A stretch of DNA of 64,000 bases from Oenanthe sinensis (taxonomy: Eukaryota; Streptophyta; Magnoliopsida; Apiales; Apiaceae), in contig CM053794.1 in NCBI GenBank assembly GCA_028671895.1, positions 19,268,501 through 19,332,500 of the forward strand, in the 5' to 3' direction. Positions 37,801 to 48,305 of this stretch are shown one piece after another (position 1 is the stretch's first letter; each line of letters starts with the position of its first letter). The position numbers and the translations under genes are program-made. A model generated the notes under the pieces. The model saw only the letters and a list, made by a program, of their open reading frames with translations. It was not told where the DNA came from and searched no databases.

Positions 37801-40401
37801 CTACACCTCAACTTGATATCAAGAATAATAACCAGGAAATTACTTTAATTAAAATACGACAACCAACTATATCAGCAAATTAGTGATAGTTAGTGTTGGG
37901 TCACAGCCCATCAAAGAAACAGGTCTTTGGACCAAGCCCTGCTCCTACGTGCTAGAAGAGGAGTATAAAGAGGGAGAATCTCTCGTATAAAAGAGGGAAG
38001 GACTTGAGGTAGAAACACTGGTATAAACATGGATATTGTAGAGAACCTATATTCCAACATGGATGCAGGATGCAATATGAGTATCGTAGAATGTATGTCA
38101 ATCGAAATCTGCTTTGTACCAAATGTCAGGAGCCCCTTTTCTTCATCGAAGTGGGAAACTTAAACTCATGATCAGAAGGTGAACAAAAGCAAATCTATAT
38201 CAGGAATATACAAACTAAGTCTGTTCAAATGTAAAGTTCCTCATTTAATCCCGCTTGATGATCTATTAGTCAACATTGTTATCTTGATTGGTGCTGAGTT
38301 GGATCGCGGATTGAGTTTTCTTCAGGATGTTGCTTGTTCTGGTAACATAAAGCAGTTTCTAGTGGTTGTAACAAGCTTGTGGGAAGCTTCTGCAGTCGCA
38401 AGCTGGTGCAATTTTCTGACTGTTATGTATATCGATTTTATTGCTGCACACACACTACCTGTTCTGTATGAGAAGTATGACGATCAAATTGATGATTTTG
38501 TCTGCGACGTTCTTGGGCAGCTCCAGAATATATACTGGAAACTTGATATCAGTGTGGTTAGCAAAATTTCCCACGGGAAGTAAGTCTTATTCGATCGGTC
38601 GTCTCCGAGAAAGAGGCTAAATTAATCAGCTGCAGAACTTGTTGACAAGGAGAGAACAAGAGCAGAAATGCAGAATTCGGAAAGAAAAAAGACAAGGCAT
38701 ATAAAAACAGGGTGTTGAATTTCAGAAAATTGCGATGACATAAAAAATAGGGTTGGCCGGTTGACAAAGAGAGGAGTCTAGTTTCTATAATGAAAAATAT
38801 AGAGCAAGCTGCAATTCAGTTGAAGAGGCTAAAGGTCGAAGCCAATGATTTGAAATCAAATTCAGAGGCATTAAGATTTAAACAGGCAAATGAGAAGATT
38901 GAGACCGAAACACAAAAGGTGATCAAAGATAGACAACGCCAAGATATGGAGAGGGATAAAGCTGAAAAGCGAAGTAAAATTTTAGAAATAAACTAGAGGG
39001 AGGCAGTGTAAACAAGCCCAAAATAAATTCAACAAATTGACAAGTACGAGCCCGTGAGGTGAACAAATATGATGAAGCTCGACACAAATTGACAGATACG
39101 AGCTGTGAATCACCCAAAGGTCTCTATGCGAGGTGTATTTTCCAATTTTGATGAATTGTAACAGCTGAAAAGTCTGACAAATACAAACACAGGCTCAAAG
39201 GCCCATAAAAGCTTGTTGAAAAATGATCTGAAAAGGTCATAAAACTTTTTAAATATTGATGCATATATCGCAAAAAGCTAATCCAAGGGCTCACCAAAAG
39301 CAGGTCATAGATTTCCAAATTCGAGCTGCAGAAAGCCCGCTATGTTCAAGCTCAAAATCCTTATAAAATGAGTTTCCCAAGTCTGATAAACTCGAGCCCA
39401 TGTTTACATCTCACAAACTTACATCTGACAAACTTCTAAGGCATCTGTCACTATCTCTTCTAGAATATAACATATTTTATTACATCTATAATTTTCTTGG
39501 TTAAATGTACTGTTTTTGGGCTCATTGTAAAGCTCTTTAATTCTCCTTCCGAGCACTCGAGCACTTGACCTCATCAACTTTTGAGTTGTCCCTTCACCAT
39601 GGAGTTGTCTGGACACGAGCCTTTCTCGCTCGTTCAAAAAATCTCTTCACACCAGGGGTATGATCAAGAGAACGTGACATCTGACAAATCCAGGGGGACA
39701 AATGTTGGGCCACAAGGGGCTGATCAAAGCCAAGCTAAAAGAAGACCTAAAGGACTTTGACTAGTTTTTTTTTTGGGGGGGGGATGTTGGGCCACAGCCA
39801 ATCAAAGAAAGAGGCCGAGGATGCTGCTAGGTGCTAGAAGAGGAGTATAAAGGGGGAGAATCCCTTGTATAAAAGGGGGAAGGACTCGAGGCACAAACAC
39901 CGGTATAAACATAAATATCGAAGAGAACCTATATTCCAACACTTAGCAACACCAACAATATTTAACACAAATTCATCCCTTGACATTCAAATTAATTACC
40001 GGTTCAGTAATACAATTCATGAATTTCCATGATAATTACTCTCTCGATACACATTTAATATAATTACGCAAGCACATTATATAGGTTTATCCACAAAACA
40101 TATTCAAAGCACAATGAAGTAAAACCCGATAATCGATTAATCGAAATACTACCTAGTGAGAGCATCGAGAACAACAACAGCAATTCCTCGATTATCAGCC
40201 CTCCCAGATTTGGATTGATTATCTCCTTTAGTTGTAAAATCATCATAAAAGGCCCTAGCTGTAAGCTTCACCAATCTATCCATATAATCAACAGTTATAT
40301 TCAATCTAATAAATAAGCAAAACACACACACACACACACATAAACAATAAATTTAAATATGAGGAAGAAATGAATTACCGATTAAATGGTTCGATACTCA
40401 T
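31827..40401 (-). CDS. TFIIE-alpha: General transcription factor IIE, large (alpha) subunit
   Basis: TFIIE recruits and regulates TFIIH at RNA polymerase II promoters in the nucleus. Ten exons on the minus strand join in frame with GT..AG borders: 40401-40379, 40275-40153, 36685-36565, 35268-35140, 34390-34281, 34197-34014, 33338-33141, 32815-32585, 32496-32307, 31918-31827, giving 466 codons. The start MSIEPFNR is followed by LVKLTARAFYDDFTTKGDNQ and a winged helix (RRQWVREENLAKDLKLHTKQ, then LRRTLRFFEEEKLVTRDHRK). A zinc ribbon has C163, C166, C188, C191. Later blocks are VPEFGTLQAWEVRANAAARS, TPMPFLGETKVEVAFSG and STPMKVLPPWMIRQGM. The acidic end DEDDDIDWEEG is the conserved TFIIH-binding type tail. 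Intron 2 (3.5 kb) holds a reticulon-carrying LTR element. Copia B begins 190 bp upstream of the start. No disabling change was seen. Confidence 0.95.
33750..33811. repeat. Duplicated piece of TFIIE exon 7 inside intron 6
   Basis: TAGATGGATCATTCAT occurs twice here, and the second copy runs on through ATTAGAATCAGCATTTGCC, matching about 35 bases of exon 7 (33193-33228) in the same orientation with one mismatch. It has no splice sites that would make it an exon. Confidence 0.8.
34928..35005. repeat. 39-bp tandem duplication in TFIIE intron 4
   Basis: Two adjoining copies start GTCGGAATTGTA (34928 and 34967) and differ at about four positions. Confidence 0.85.
36947..36961. repeat. Poly(C) run, 15 bases
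   Basis: A homopolymer in TFIIE intron 2 is flanked by a pyrimidine-rich stretch. Its length may not be exact in the assembly. Confidence 0.7.
38179..38583 (+). pseudogene. Reticulon (RTNLB-type) fragment, intronless, inside the mini-element
   Basis: A 134-codon open frame reads LIPLDDLLVNIVILIGAELD, then RGLSFLQDVACSGNIKQFL, a hydrophobic stretch ending WCNFLTVMYIDFIAAHTLP, and VLYEKYDDQIDDF, SVVSKISHGK at the end. This is the C-terminal reticulon homology domain: the linker, second hairpin and the HTxPVLYEKY(D/E) signature. Reticulons shape tubular endoplasmic reticulum. The N-terminus and first hairpin are missing and the first 30 residues are not reticulon-like. Plant reticulon genes normally have several introns; none interrupts this copy, which points to a captured cDNA. 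It is probably not functional alone, though the frame is intact. Confidence 0.8.
38790..38996 (+). other. Short charged coiled-coil frame in the mini-element
   Basis: 68 codons, very rich in Lys, Glu, Arg and Gln with heptad-like spacing (IQLKRLKVEANDLKSNSEAL). It could be part of the captured transcript or of a decayed gag. I cannot assign a family. The rest of the element interior (39000-39780) has no frame but repeats short blocks such as CAAATTGACA(G/A)(A/G)TACGAGC. Confidence 0.35.
40322..40340. repeat. (CA)n microsatellite in TFIIE intron 1
   Basis: About ten CA units in the 103-bp first intron. Confidence 0.85.
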
Positions 40402-40580
40402 CTGATTTTGAAGCACGAATCTCGAGGAGAATCAGATAAGGGATTCAATAGATACACACGAGTTCTGTAATAAAAGAGATGGTCGGAAAGGAGATAAATA
40501 GATGATTAAAACGACGTCAAGTGCTTAAATTTATGGGCACCCGGCCTGTTTATATCAAAACAATCGAGCCCAAAAAAGGA

Positions 40581-40591
40581 CTGATACCAAC
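40581..40591 (-). other. PBS-like tail outside the 3' LTR of copia B
   Basis: Directly beyond the LTR end, the minus strand reads GTTGGTATCAG and then departs from the element. Inside the element the 5' LTR is followed by the same two-base spacer GT and the primer-binding site TGGTATCAGAGC. The 11-base match outside the element is unexpected. Confidence 0.75.
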
Positions 40592-43500
40592 TGTTAGGTC
40601 CGTAAGGATGGGGTATTAGCTAGAAGGGGGGTTGAATAGCTTAATACCCTTTTAAAAATTAGAGCTTGGCGTTTTAAAATTTTCTCTTCTCTTTTAAAAA
40701 TGTTACTAGTCAACTAGTAAATCAAGTGCGGAAATTAAAAGAGAGTAAAGAAATAGAGCACAACACACGATATTTTTATCCTGGTTTGCGATGGCGCAAT
40801 CCCCTAACGGATCCGCTCACCCCTAGTCCAGTCCCCGAGTCCCTCCCTGAACTCGAGATTTTCCCACTATAAAAAGATTCACTCCTTATAGCGGCGGAGA
40901 AGCCTGTTACAACCACTATGTATTTATCTCGGACCTTAACTCTCCGTTAACCCCTCAAAATACAATAACAAACCCTACTAGACTAATCTTGGAGCGTAAC
41001 TCCCCGCTACCTCCTCACAATCTAAGTAGAACCCTTACAAGTTTATCTTGGAGCGTAACTTCCCGTTACCTCCTCAAATATAAGTAAGAAAAATAAATTA
41101 CAACCCTGCGTAGACTACATTCCTCTAACCCTCTGTAGGTCTTGGATCTTAGATCTTAGGTCTTGGATCTTTCCTTTTCCTCACGGTGCAGAGACACCCA
41201 ACTTCCCGTCGGCGTGCCTAGGACTTGGGTCTTAGAACAAGGATCACCTCACTTCACTTCACCTCACTAACAAAGTCTAGACAACCAGTACTACGACTTA
41301 ATAATCCCTGTTTAAGAAAAGAAGATTGGTGGACTAGTATATTACTGTACTAGACCGGGAACAAACAAACAAATATATATAATATAGCCGAAGCAACAAA
41401 ATATATAAATGTGAGTCGGGGTAAGTCGCTTCTTTAGAAAGACGAACCGCACGGAGTGTGTGAACGTGTATGTAGTAATTTAAGTGCGTATGCTAAAGTA
41501 AAAAACGATATGTAAAGCGTATTAATGCAAGCACTTAAAGTAAATATATATATATAATATAATATATATAGGATATATAAGGCTGAAAATAACTAAGCCA
41601 AATATATTGTGACTTGAATAAGATCAAGAACGTTTTATGAGTGGGTTGTTTATAAGGTCTTGGAAATTAAAACAACTAAACTATGACCTTTAAACAAACA
41701 CCGGATATACCACTAAGATTCAACGAGGATGTTTCGTTTATGTCGTACCTCGACTTATACGAATAGTATCTAACTCGGAATCAAAGTTGGATTAACTTCA
41801 AGAACTCAACAAGTTAGGTTTGTTTACGTCGTACCTCGACTTATACAAATAACCCTTAACTCGGTGTTCGAAGTTAAAGAATAAACTTACAAATATTCTA
41901 CGAGTTTGATTTGTTTATATCTCTAAGTGAGATTTATACGAAAGAGTATAACTCGGAATATAAGTTCGTTTCTTTCACGAATAATTCAACAAGGAGTCCT
42001 TTTGTTTATGTCGTACCTCGACTTATACAAATTGGTCTCAACTCGGAATTAAGGTGAGTTTAAACTTGACAAATATTCTACGAGAGAAAGCTTCGTTTAT
42101 ATCTCTAAGTGAGATTTATACGAGTATTTTTATCTCGGAATATAAGTTAGTTTCTTTCACTTAATTGTTCTACAAGGAGTCCTTTTGTTTATGTCGTACC
42201 TCGACTTATACAAATTGGTCTCGACTCGGAATTAAGTGAGATTAATACTCTATTTATTTCAAACAAGGAGAAGTTCGTTTATGTCTAATAATTTAGACTT
42301 ATACGAATGGAATCTCAACTCGGAAATAAAATGAGTTAACTTGCAACTTATCAACAAGGAGTCCTTTTGTTTATGTCTCTAAATAAGACTTATACAAGTA
42401 GGTCTCAACTTGGAATAGAAGCTAGTTTAATTACCAAATTCAACAAGGAGTCCTTTTGCTTATACCTCTTTATGAGATTTATACAAATCGGTCTCTACTC
42501 GGAACTTAAGTAACTTGGAGTCGTTATTAATCCCGGAAGCCTACACCGAGGATATAAACAACTTTTTTGTGAAGAGCAAGAGTATATAGTAAAGCTCTTC
42601 CAACGGTTACCACAATTTATATAGAAGACAACAAACAAACAATTTAAGCACGTAACTATATAAATCGTAGACAAGGTTAACTATATAATAGATCTAACAA
42701 ACAAACCAAGCAAGCACAAATCTATTTATAATCTGCCTAATATGTGTACTAACACATAAAAATGGAATCAACCTGTAACCCTTAAGATCTAGAGAGAAAT
42801 CAAGAGAAAAAGCCAATTTTGAAGCCAAAACACACAAAAAGTAGTCGCCCGAAAAAGTCGCCGGAAAATTGCCGGAAAGTGAACTTTTGGTATAACTTTG
42901 GGGGCAACTAAACAAGTCTAAGGGCAGTAGATATATGGTCTTTGGGTAGCCTAAAGGGACTTGTATGGTTGGTGTGTGATTAGTGCAAGTATATGGGTTT
43001 TTAAGCTTGAAAGGGATAAGATCTATGTAAGAACTAAGCTTAAAGGGCAAGAACTCTTGGAGATGAAAAGCTACTGATCTTGAGAGATTCTTGGGAGAGA
43101 AATTTGCAGCATATACTTGGCACTAAAAGGCTTGAGAAATGGTGTGGGGGGAGGGCTTTATTTATAGGCCAAAAATAAGCATTTTTGATTTATTTAATTA
43201 GGGGACAAGGGGACAAGGCTTGGCATGTGATAAGGTAAGGTACACAACTGAAAAGTACTGTCCCCCCAGATGTATTTACCCACATGGTTGCCTAGAAAAA
43301 CGTGTTAGCCTCATTCAGTAAATTATTTAAGCGAATAAACACAATATTGAACGATATGTTGGAAATATGACGTTTTTCAAAATATGCTCCAAAAATTATG
43401 AAAATTTGGGAACCATCTGGGAATGATCCCAATAGGTCATGGTCAAAATCCTACTCAATTTGGAGTTGACCTTTATTGACTTTTAATTGACCGAACAAAC

Positions 43501-44299
43501 AATCCTGAAATCGGGAATACAGGTCAAAAATAAAAGTCATCCAAAAATTATGAAAAAAATCCTAAAATTCTTTTTCAATATTCTAATGACATTCCCCAAG
43601 TTTCAAGTCATTTGGACATGTGTAGATACTACTTTGAGAAAAAGATCGTTTCGTTGTCCCTACAGCCCGAAACAATACTCGATAGCCATTTGTCGGAACT
43701 TGTCAATCGTTTGGACTAAAGTTTTTGACTCAAAACATATTCAAATATAATATTCCTAAAATAATAATGACTATGAAGTCCAAGGAATATTTAATTTGAA
43801 TTAAAATACAAATTATCCAAAGAAATAGGACAATTTAGGGTTTTAGGGGTAAAATCTGTATTTTATATCTAGGCAGGACTCTGTTGAAGATAAATTGAAC
43901 AAATATATTTATAGAATATATAAAAAATATATTCCCTTGAAAACCTTTAAAACAAACACTCTTTTGAATAGATAACACATTTTCTGTTTCGTAAAAGCAG
44001 TGTTAAAATACTGTATTTGTTCATCTTCAGTATAAGCCTCAAAATATAACATATATAACTTAGATTTGATTTTATCATTATTTTGATAAATCTTATCTAA
44101 ATATATGTAGAGAGAAAATCATTTGGTTTTGTTTATAAAAGCAGTTTGACCCAATTTGACTTTCTTCTCGTTGACTGTCACTTCGAATAACCTAAGGGAG
44201 GATTACTATATTAATTAGTAACTTCCTAATGCTAATTTAATTTACACTTATTATTAAGACAAAATAATCAAAACCTAATCCATAAGACTGTAACTCACA
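40592..44299 (-). repeat. 3' LTR of copia B (3708 bp)
   Basis: It is longer than its partner because it keeps 1155 bp (41751-42905) that the 5' LTR has lost. Transcription from it would proceed towards the TFIIE gene. Two 87-codon frames shared by both LTRs (43487 and 56845, plus strand) are antisense and not considered genes. Confidence 0.93.
41730..42530. repeat. Minisatellite in the 3' LTR of copia B
   Basis: Repeats of roughly 90 bp alternate between a TTTATGTCGTACCTCGACTT type and a TATATCTCTAAGTGAGATTT type, making composite units of about 180 bp (for example 41992 and 42173). Each has a CAACTCGGAAT(T/A) block. Later units are degenerate. Confidence 0.8.
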
Positions 44300-44313
44300 A
44301 TCTTCCCCTTTTT
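44300..44313 (-). other. Polypurine tract of copia B
   Basis: The minus strand reads AAAAGGGGAAGAT directly before the LTR start TGTGAGTTAC. Confidence 0.85.
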
Positions 44314-45855
44314 GATATTTTGTCGAAACATTCTAGTGTAAAATTAAATATGTGTGTGACAGTCCTAAATTCCCCTACGTGTATGAACCTATCTAATTTA
44401 TGCATTTTTAGATTATTAAAATCTAATTAACACTTCCCCTACAGTGTTGAAAATCTTTCTTGATTTTAAATGCATATCGGATGGACAAACAAATTATTAT
44501 GCAGCAGTTAGGATGCACACAGAAAAATTGAGTATATATACCCCTTGATAAGTAAGCACTTATCATTATTCCAGTTTCAGCTTGTATACTCCAATTTCCA
44601 AAAAAAAAATTTGCTGTATGCCTTCCATTCGATAAGAATTTTCAATTCTGTATCAATTTTCAATTCCTTATAAGCTGCAGAATATTTGTATGTTAGAATA
44701 TTATTCTTGAATAATAACATTCTAGTGTAAACGCTCACTTCAAAAATTTTATTTTTGTAATTGAATTTGATAAATAAACATTTTAGTGGTAAGTAAACTT
44801 TTATGTTAATCAAATTCATTTTACACTCTCTTCCCCTTGATTACTCTTCCCTTGATTACTAAAATTCATTTTACACTTTCTTCCCCTTGATTTGACAATG
44901 AATATCAAAAATTTTAAGTTTGAACAACAATTTTCGAGTAATATTTTCACTTGAATGAAAATTCTATGCTTTTTGGAGTTATAAAGAAATAGAGTGAAGA
45001 GCCTTCCCTTTTTAATTTATTCATTACCGAATAAATTAATTTGATTGGTCCTTGTTTATATTTGAAAAAAAATTCGAACATAACATTTGATTGCCTTGAC
45101 CTGTAAAAAAAATTGTCATGCATGGTGTCCAACTTTGAATTATAGCAATTCACGTAAAGGAACCTGTATACAATTTATCTGTTTAGCATAAAAAAATTTA
45201 TCTATGCCTTGTAGAAACCATCTATAGCATAATAAATTGTATCAGCCAAAGCATAAGGTAAGGGGAGGGGGAATTAATTAACAACACTACTATAGCATTC
45301 CTGTAGCAGTTAAAAATATACAACACTAATGTATATACTACAGGTGCTAAAAATAAGTCATTGTTAAGATTCTTGAATCAAGAAAACATTTTAGCTGCTT
45401 TAAGATCCTGCAGATAAATAAATATACAGCAAACATATACTAGCAACCAAACTTAGTGAGAACATGTGGCAATTAGAGCCATTCTCTGTCTTGTGTACGT
45501 GCAAGCTAAGTTTGTCAGTAAGAGAATAAAGAAAATGTGCATATAAAATGAAATGACAGAGTTATCATAAAAGACAAGTCATTCATTTTAACTTCTGCAA
45601 AGCAAGATGAAGCAATACATAGCATGAAGTATTTCTAACATGACCTTGAACCAACTGAATTATAGGTCATCTTACATACTCCTTAGTAGACACAAAAGCA
45701 GTGCACACTTAATATTACTAATACAGATAACTTAAGTAAAAGTAGGCATAGCAGATATACTAAACAGCCAGTCAAGACAACACAACAACAGATAATGCAG
45801 ATAGACACCTCCACACCACAGTTTCCACCTTCCATTCTAGGAATCAGATTTCAAA
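44314..45855. other. 3' non-coding region of copia B with extra polypurine motifs
   Basis: On the minus strand AGGGGAA-type motifs recur at about 44369, 44432, 44830, 44847 (one base shorter) and 44880, in addition to the tract next to the LTR. Tandem polypurine motifs upstream of the 3' LTR are a described Sirevirus feature. Otherwise AT-rich without coding potential. Confidence 0.6.
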
Positions 45856-47217
45856 TTATGCAACAATGTCATCAAAACCTGAAATATCAGGTAGAGATTC
45901 ACTTGCACCACCTACTTCCATGTCCCTGGGACCATCCTCAGCTACTGGCCCTGCATTTCCTACCACCATCTCAGGAATATCACCATTAACATTCTCAGCT
46001 AGGGGCAGAAGTAGAAGATCCATCAATCCAAGTTGGATATTAATCAGTTGTGTCAGCCCATCATCTATTCTACCAGCTCTAGTGACTGAGTTGGATAATA
46101 TTTCCACCAAAACACCTATTTTAGTCTCAGTTAACTCAAGTTTATCAGCTAGAGCCTTAATTTGCTCTTGTAGAGACTTAAAGACTGCCTCAAGTGCACT
46201 GTGACTCTTTTCAAGGTTAAGAATTTTAAGTTCTAAGTCAGGCACAGATACAGTTGCAACATTAGCAGTTGTAGTGACAGCAGGTGAAGAAACAACAACA
46301 TTGGGAGGAGGGTTTGAGGCTGAGGGGGTTGGAAGACTGTTATAACCAGGTAAGGGGATCATGGTTCTTACAGTTTTGTCAGTAATGGTGCTGGCAACTT
46401 GAAAATATGGAAGTTGATTAAGGTTTAACTTGAAGTAGTCAAACACTTTAGTAAGGAGGAGTCCATAAAACATGTAACCCTTTTTGAAACCATTAATCAT
46501 TTGGAGAAGAATGGTGTAAGAGAGATTGAAGGTTACTTTTTGGCTAGATAGTTTGTACATGAGTTTGATTTCTGCAAAAGACATCAATGTGCCAGGTGTA
46601 GTGTTTGGAAAAATGTTTGCCCTCATGATTAAAGCTAAGTTCTGGAAATCAGGTGTAAAGTGCTCATAAGATATCCCCTTATCTTCAACAAAAAGATTTT
46701 GGGGCACTTCAACTGCACAGAAAACAGATAGATAAAGTTTAAGTTCCATGGCATTGAAGGTGAATTCTTTGAGTATATCAATGTTGGCTAGGTTTAAGAG
46801 CTTGAGACTGAGTTTGAGAGCTTTGCAAAGCTCAATGTGATCAAGAAGAATTGCTTTCCCATTTACAACAGAGGTAACAAAGACTACATCCCCAACCCCA
46901 TACCTAACCTCCATGTTGTTATAGAACTCAGTCACCATAATTGGAAGCACTTTTCTATTTGGATAAAACAAAATAGGCTCCCAATTTGATTTGGCAAAAA
47001 GTTGATAGAGTTCAGTTCTCTTATCAAGGTGAATCAGGCATCCTGGTTGAAGTTTGGATTTGTTAGGCCTAGTGTCTGGGTTGACATAGGTGGAAGTGGG
47101 GTGATGTTGCTTTCTTGGTTTCTTCCTATTCCTATTTATGGAAGGAGAAGTATCTGTGGTGTTGGAGACTTGACCAAGACACAAGGTGGTGTTGACTAGG
47201 TTAGGATCAAACTCCAT
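45856..47217 (-). CDS. Second ORF of copia B, putative plant transposon protein (453 aa)
   Basis: An intact frame between pol and the 3' LTR, the position of env in Sireviruses. Residues 1-60 are polar and basic (NRNRKKPRKQHHPTSTYVNP). About 60-280 form a globular part (LPIMVTEFYNNMEVRYGVGD, EFTFNAMELKLYLSVFCAVE, FNLSYTILLQMINGFKKGYM) that resembles the putative plant transposon protein domain (PF20167-like) by pattern. A Pro/Ala/Thr-rich linker follows, then a coiled coil (about 335-400, LELKILNLEKSHSALEAVFK) and an acidic tail. I see no signal peptide or clear membrane helix. The frame has been kept open, in line with the youth of the element. A distant structural equivalent is the broken second ORF of element A. 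Its role is unknown. Confidence 0.7.
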   Translation of the reverse strand: MEFDPNLVNTTLCLGQVSNTTDTSPSINRNRKKPRKQHHPTSTYVNPDTRPNKSKLQPGCLIHLDKRTELYQLFAKSNWEPILFYPNRKVLPIMVTEFYNNMEVRYGVGDVVFVTSVVNGKAILLDHIELCKALKLSLKLLNLANIDILKEFTFNAMELKLYLSVFCAVEVPQNLFVEDKGISYEHFTPDFQNLALIMRANIFPNTTPGTLMSFAEIKLMYKLSSQKVTFNLSYTILLQMINGFKKGYMFYGLLLTKVFDYFKLNLNQLPYFQVASTITDKTVRTMIPLPGYNSLPTPSASNPPPNVVVSSPAVTTTANVATVSVPDLELKILNLEKSHSALEAVFKSLQEQIKALADKLELTETKIGVLVEILSNSVTRAGRIDDGLTQLINIQLGLMDLLLLPLAENVNGDIPEMVVGNAGPVAEDGPRDMEVGGASESLPDISGFDDIVA

Positions 47218-48233
47218 TAATTACAAACACAGAAAGTGAATGCAAGAAATAAATGCAGATGAGTTTTAAGTGCAAGAAGACAAGTTTGTTTAAGAATGTG
47301 TGACACAGATGAATAAATGCACAAGTGTGAAAACACAATTGAGGTTACTGCACTCATTTATACACAAACACATAGACACACAGCCAATAGTAGATACAAA
47401 CATGCATATATCACCAAAAGATTACAAGTACCAGATTCTAGGCATGTAGGAACTAGAACAGCAGTAGTACAACTTATGCAGCACATAGATTATGCAAGCA
47501 GCAGTTAGTCCAGTCTATATCTTGTTTGCACAGTGAAAATGCAGGCATGTAAATTCTCAGAGAACATGAGGCTACATATTTAGATCATAGACTACACAGG
47601 AAATACAGTAGGCATGCTATAACTGTTGCAAAACTGAGTTTAGGCAAGTAGTAGTTGACATTGAATCATTTTACAGATACAATGGCAAGGTATACTTACT
47701 CTAGCTAGTTGTAAAATAAAATTAATTACTTCAGTTATAGCTGTACAATAGTTACCAATCAAGGCAGTGAATAGTGACAGATAAGTGACAGATTGAGAAC
47801 ATGAATCAGAGTATATATTTTAAGACTGATTTTCTGCAGAGAATATGACATAAAGCATTTAGATCAACTAAGTGCAGTCAAGTACAGGGGGCAAGTAGCA
47901 GAAAAACTGTCAAACATAGTACACTGAATAGTAACATAGTACACAGGAAAGGACAATTGTCACCATGCTCATTTAATGATCTGCAGGCCTCCTTATCAAA
48001 TAAAATCATTTATAGTACAGGCAGCTCAGAGAAATATATCAGTTGAATTCATATACAAGAGTGTGTGTGTTTTATGAATAGTTATGTAATTCAACTAATA
48101 TCATACTTATTTGATGTAAATAGGCTTTGATTTAATCCCAATAAATGATTAAGACTAAATAACTTTCTGGTTTTCAAAAGTGCAAGTAAGCTAGTCAGTC
48201 TGCTTATTTAATTTACTTCTTAAGACAAATACC

Positions 48234-48305
<72 letters not shown>

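Larger units (their letters stand above)
37895..39941 (+). mobile_element. Miniature LTR retroelement carrying a reticulon fragment
   Basis: Direct repeats of 165 bp (37895-38059) and 157 bp (39785-39941) both start TGTTGGG and end TATATTCCAACA. Each contains GGTGCTAGAAGAGGAGTATAA or a close variant, a likely promoter region with TATAAA. A TGGATGCAGG stretch directly follows the first LTR (possible primer site, not initiator tRNA-Met) and a GGGGGGGGGA run directly precedes the second (polypurine tract), so it reads on the plus strand. Flanks GTTAG (37890-37894) and CTTAG (39942-39946) are a 5-bp duplication with one mismatch. It encodes no gag or pol, so it is non-autonomous. It lies in TFIIE intron 2, antisense to that gene. 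Confidence 0.8.

Noticed and set aside
43487..43750. 87-codon frame, also present at 56845-57108
   Set aside because: It is duplicated because it lies in both LTRs of copia B, on the antisense strand; no domain is recognisable.
45866..46204. 112-codon plus-strand frame
   Set aside because: Shadow of copia B ORF2.
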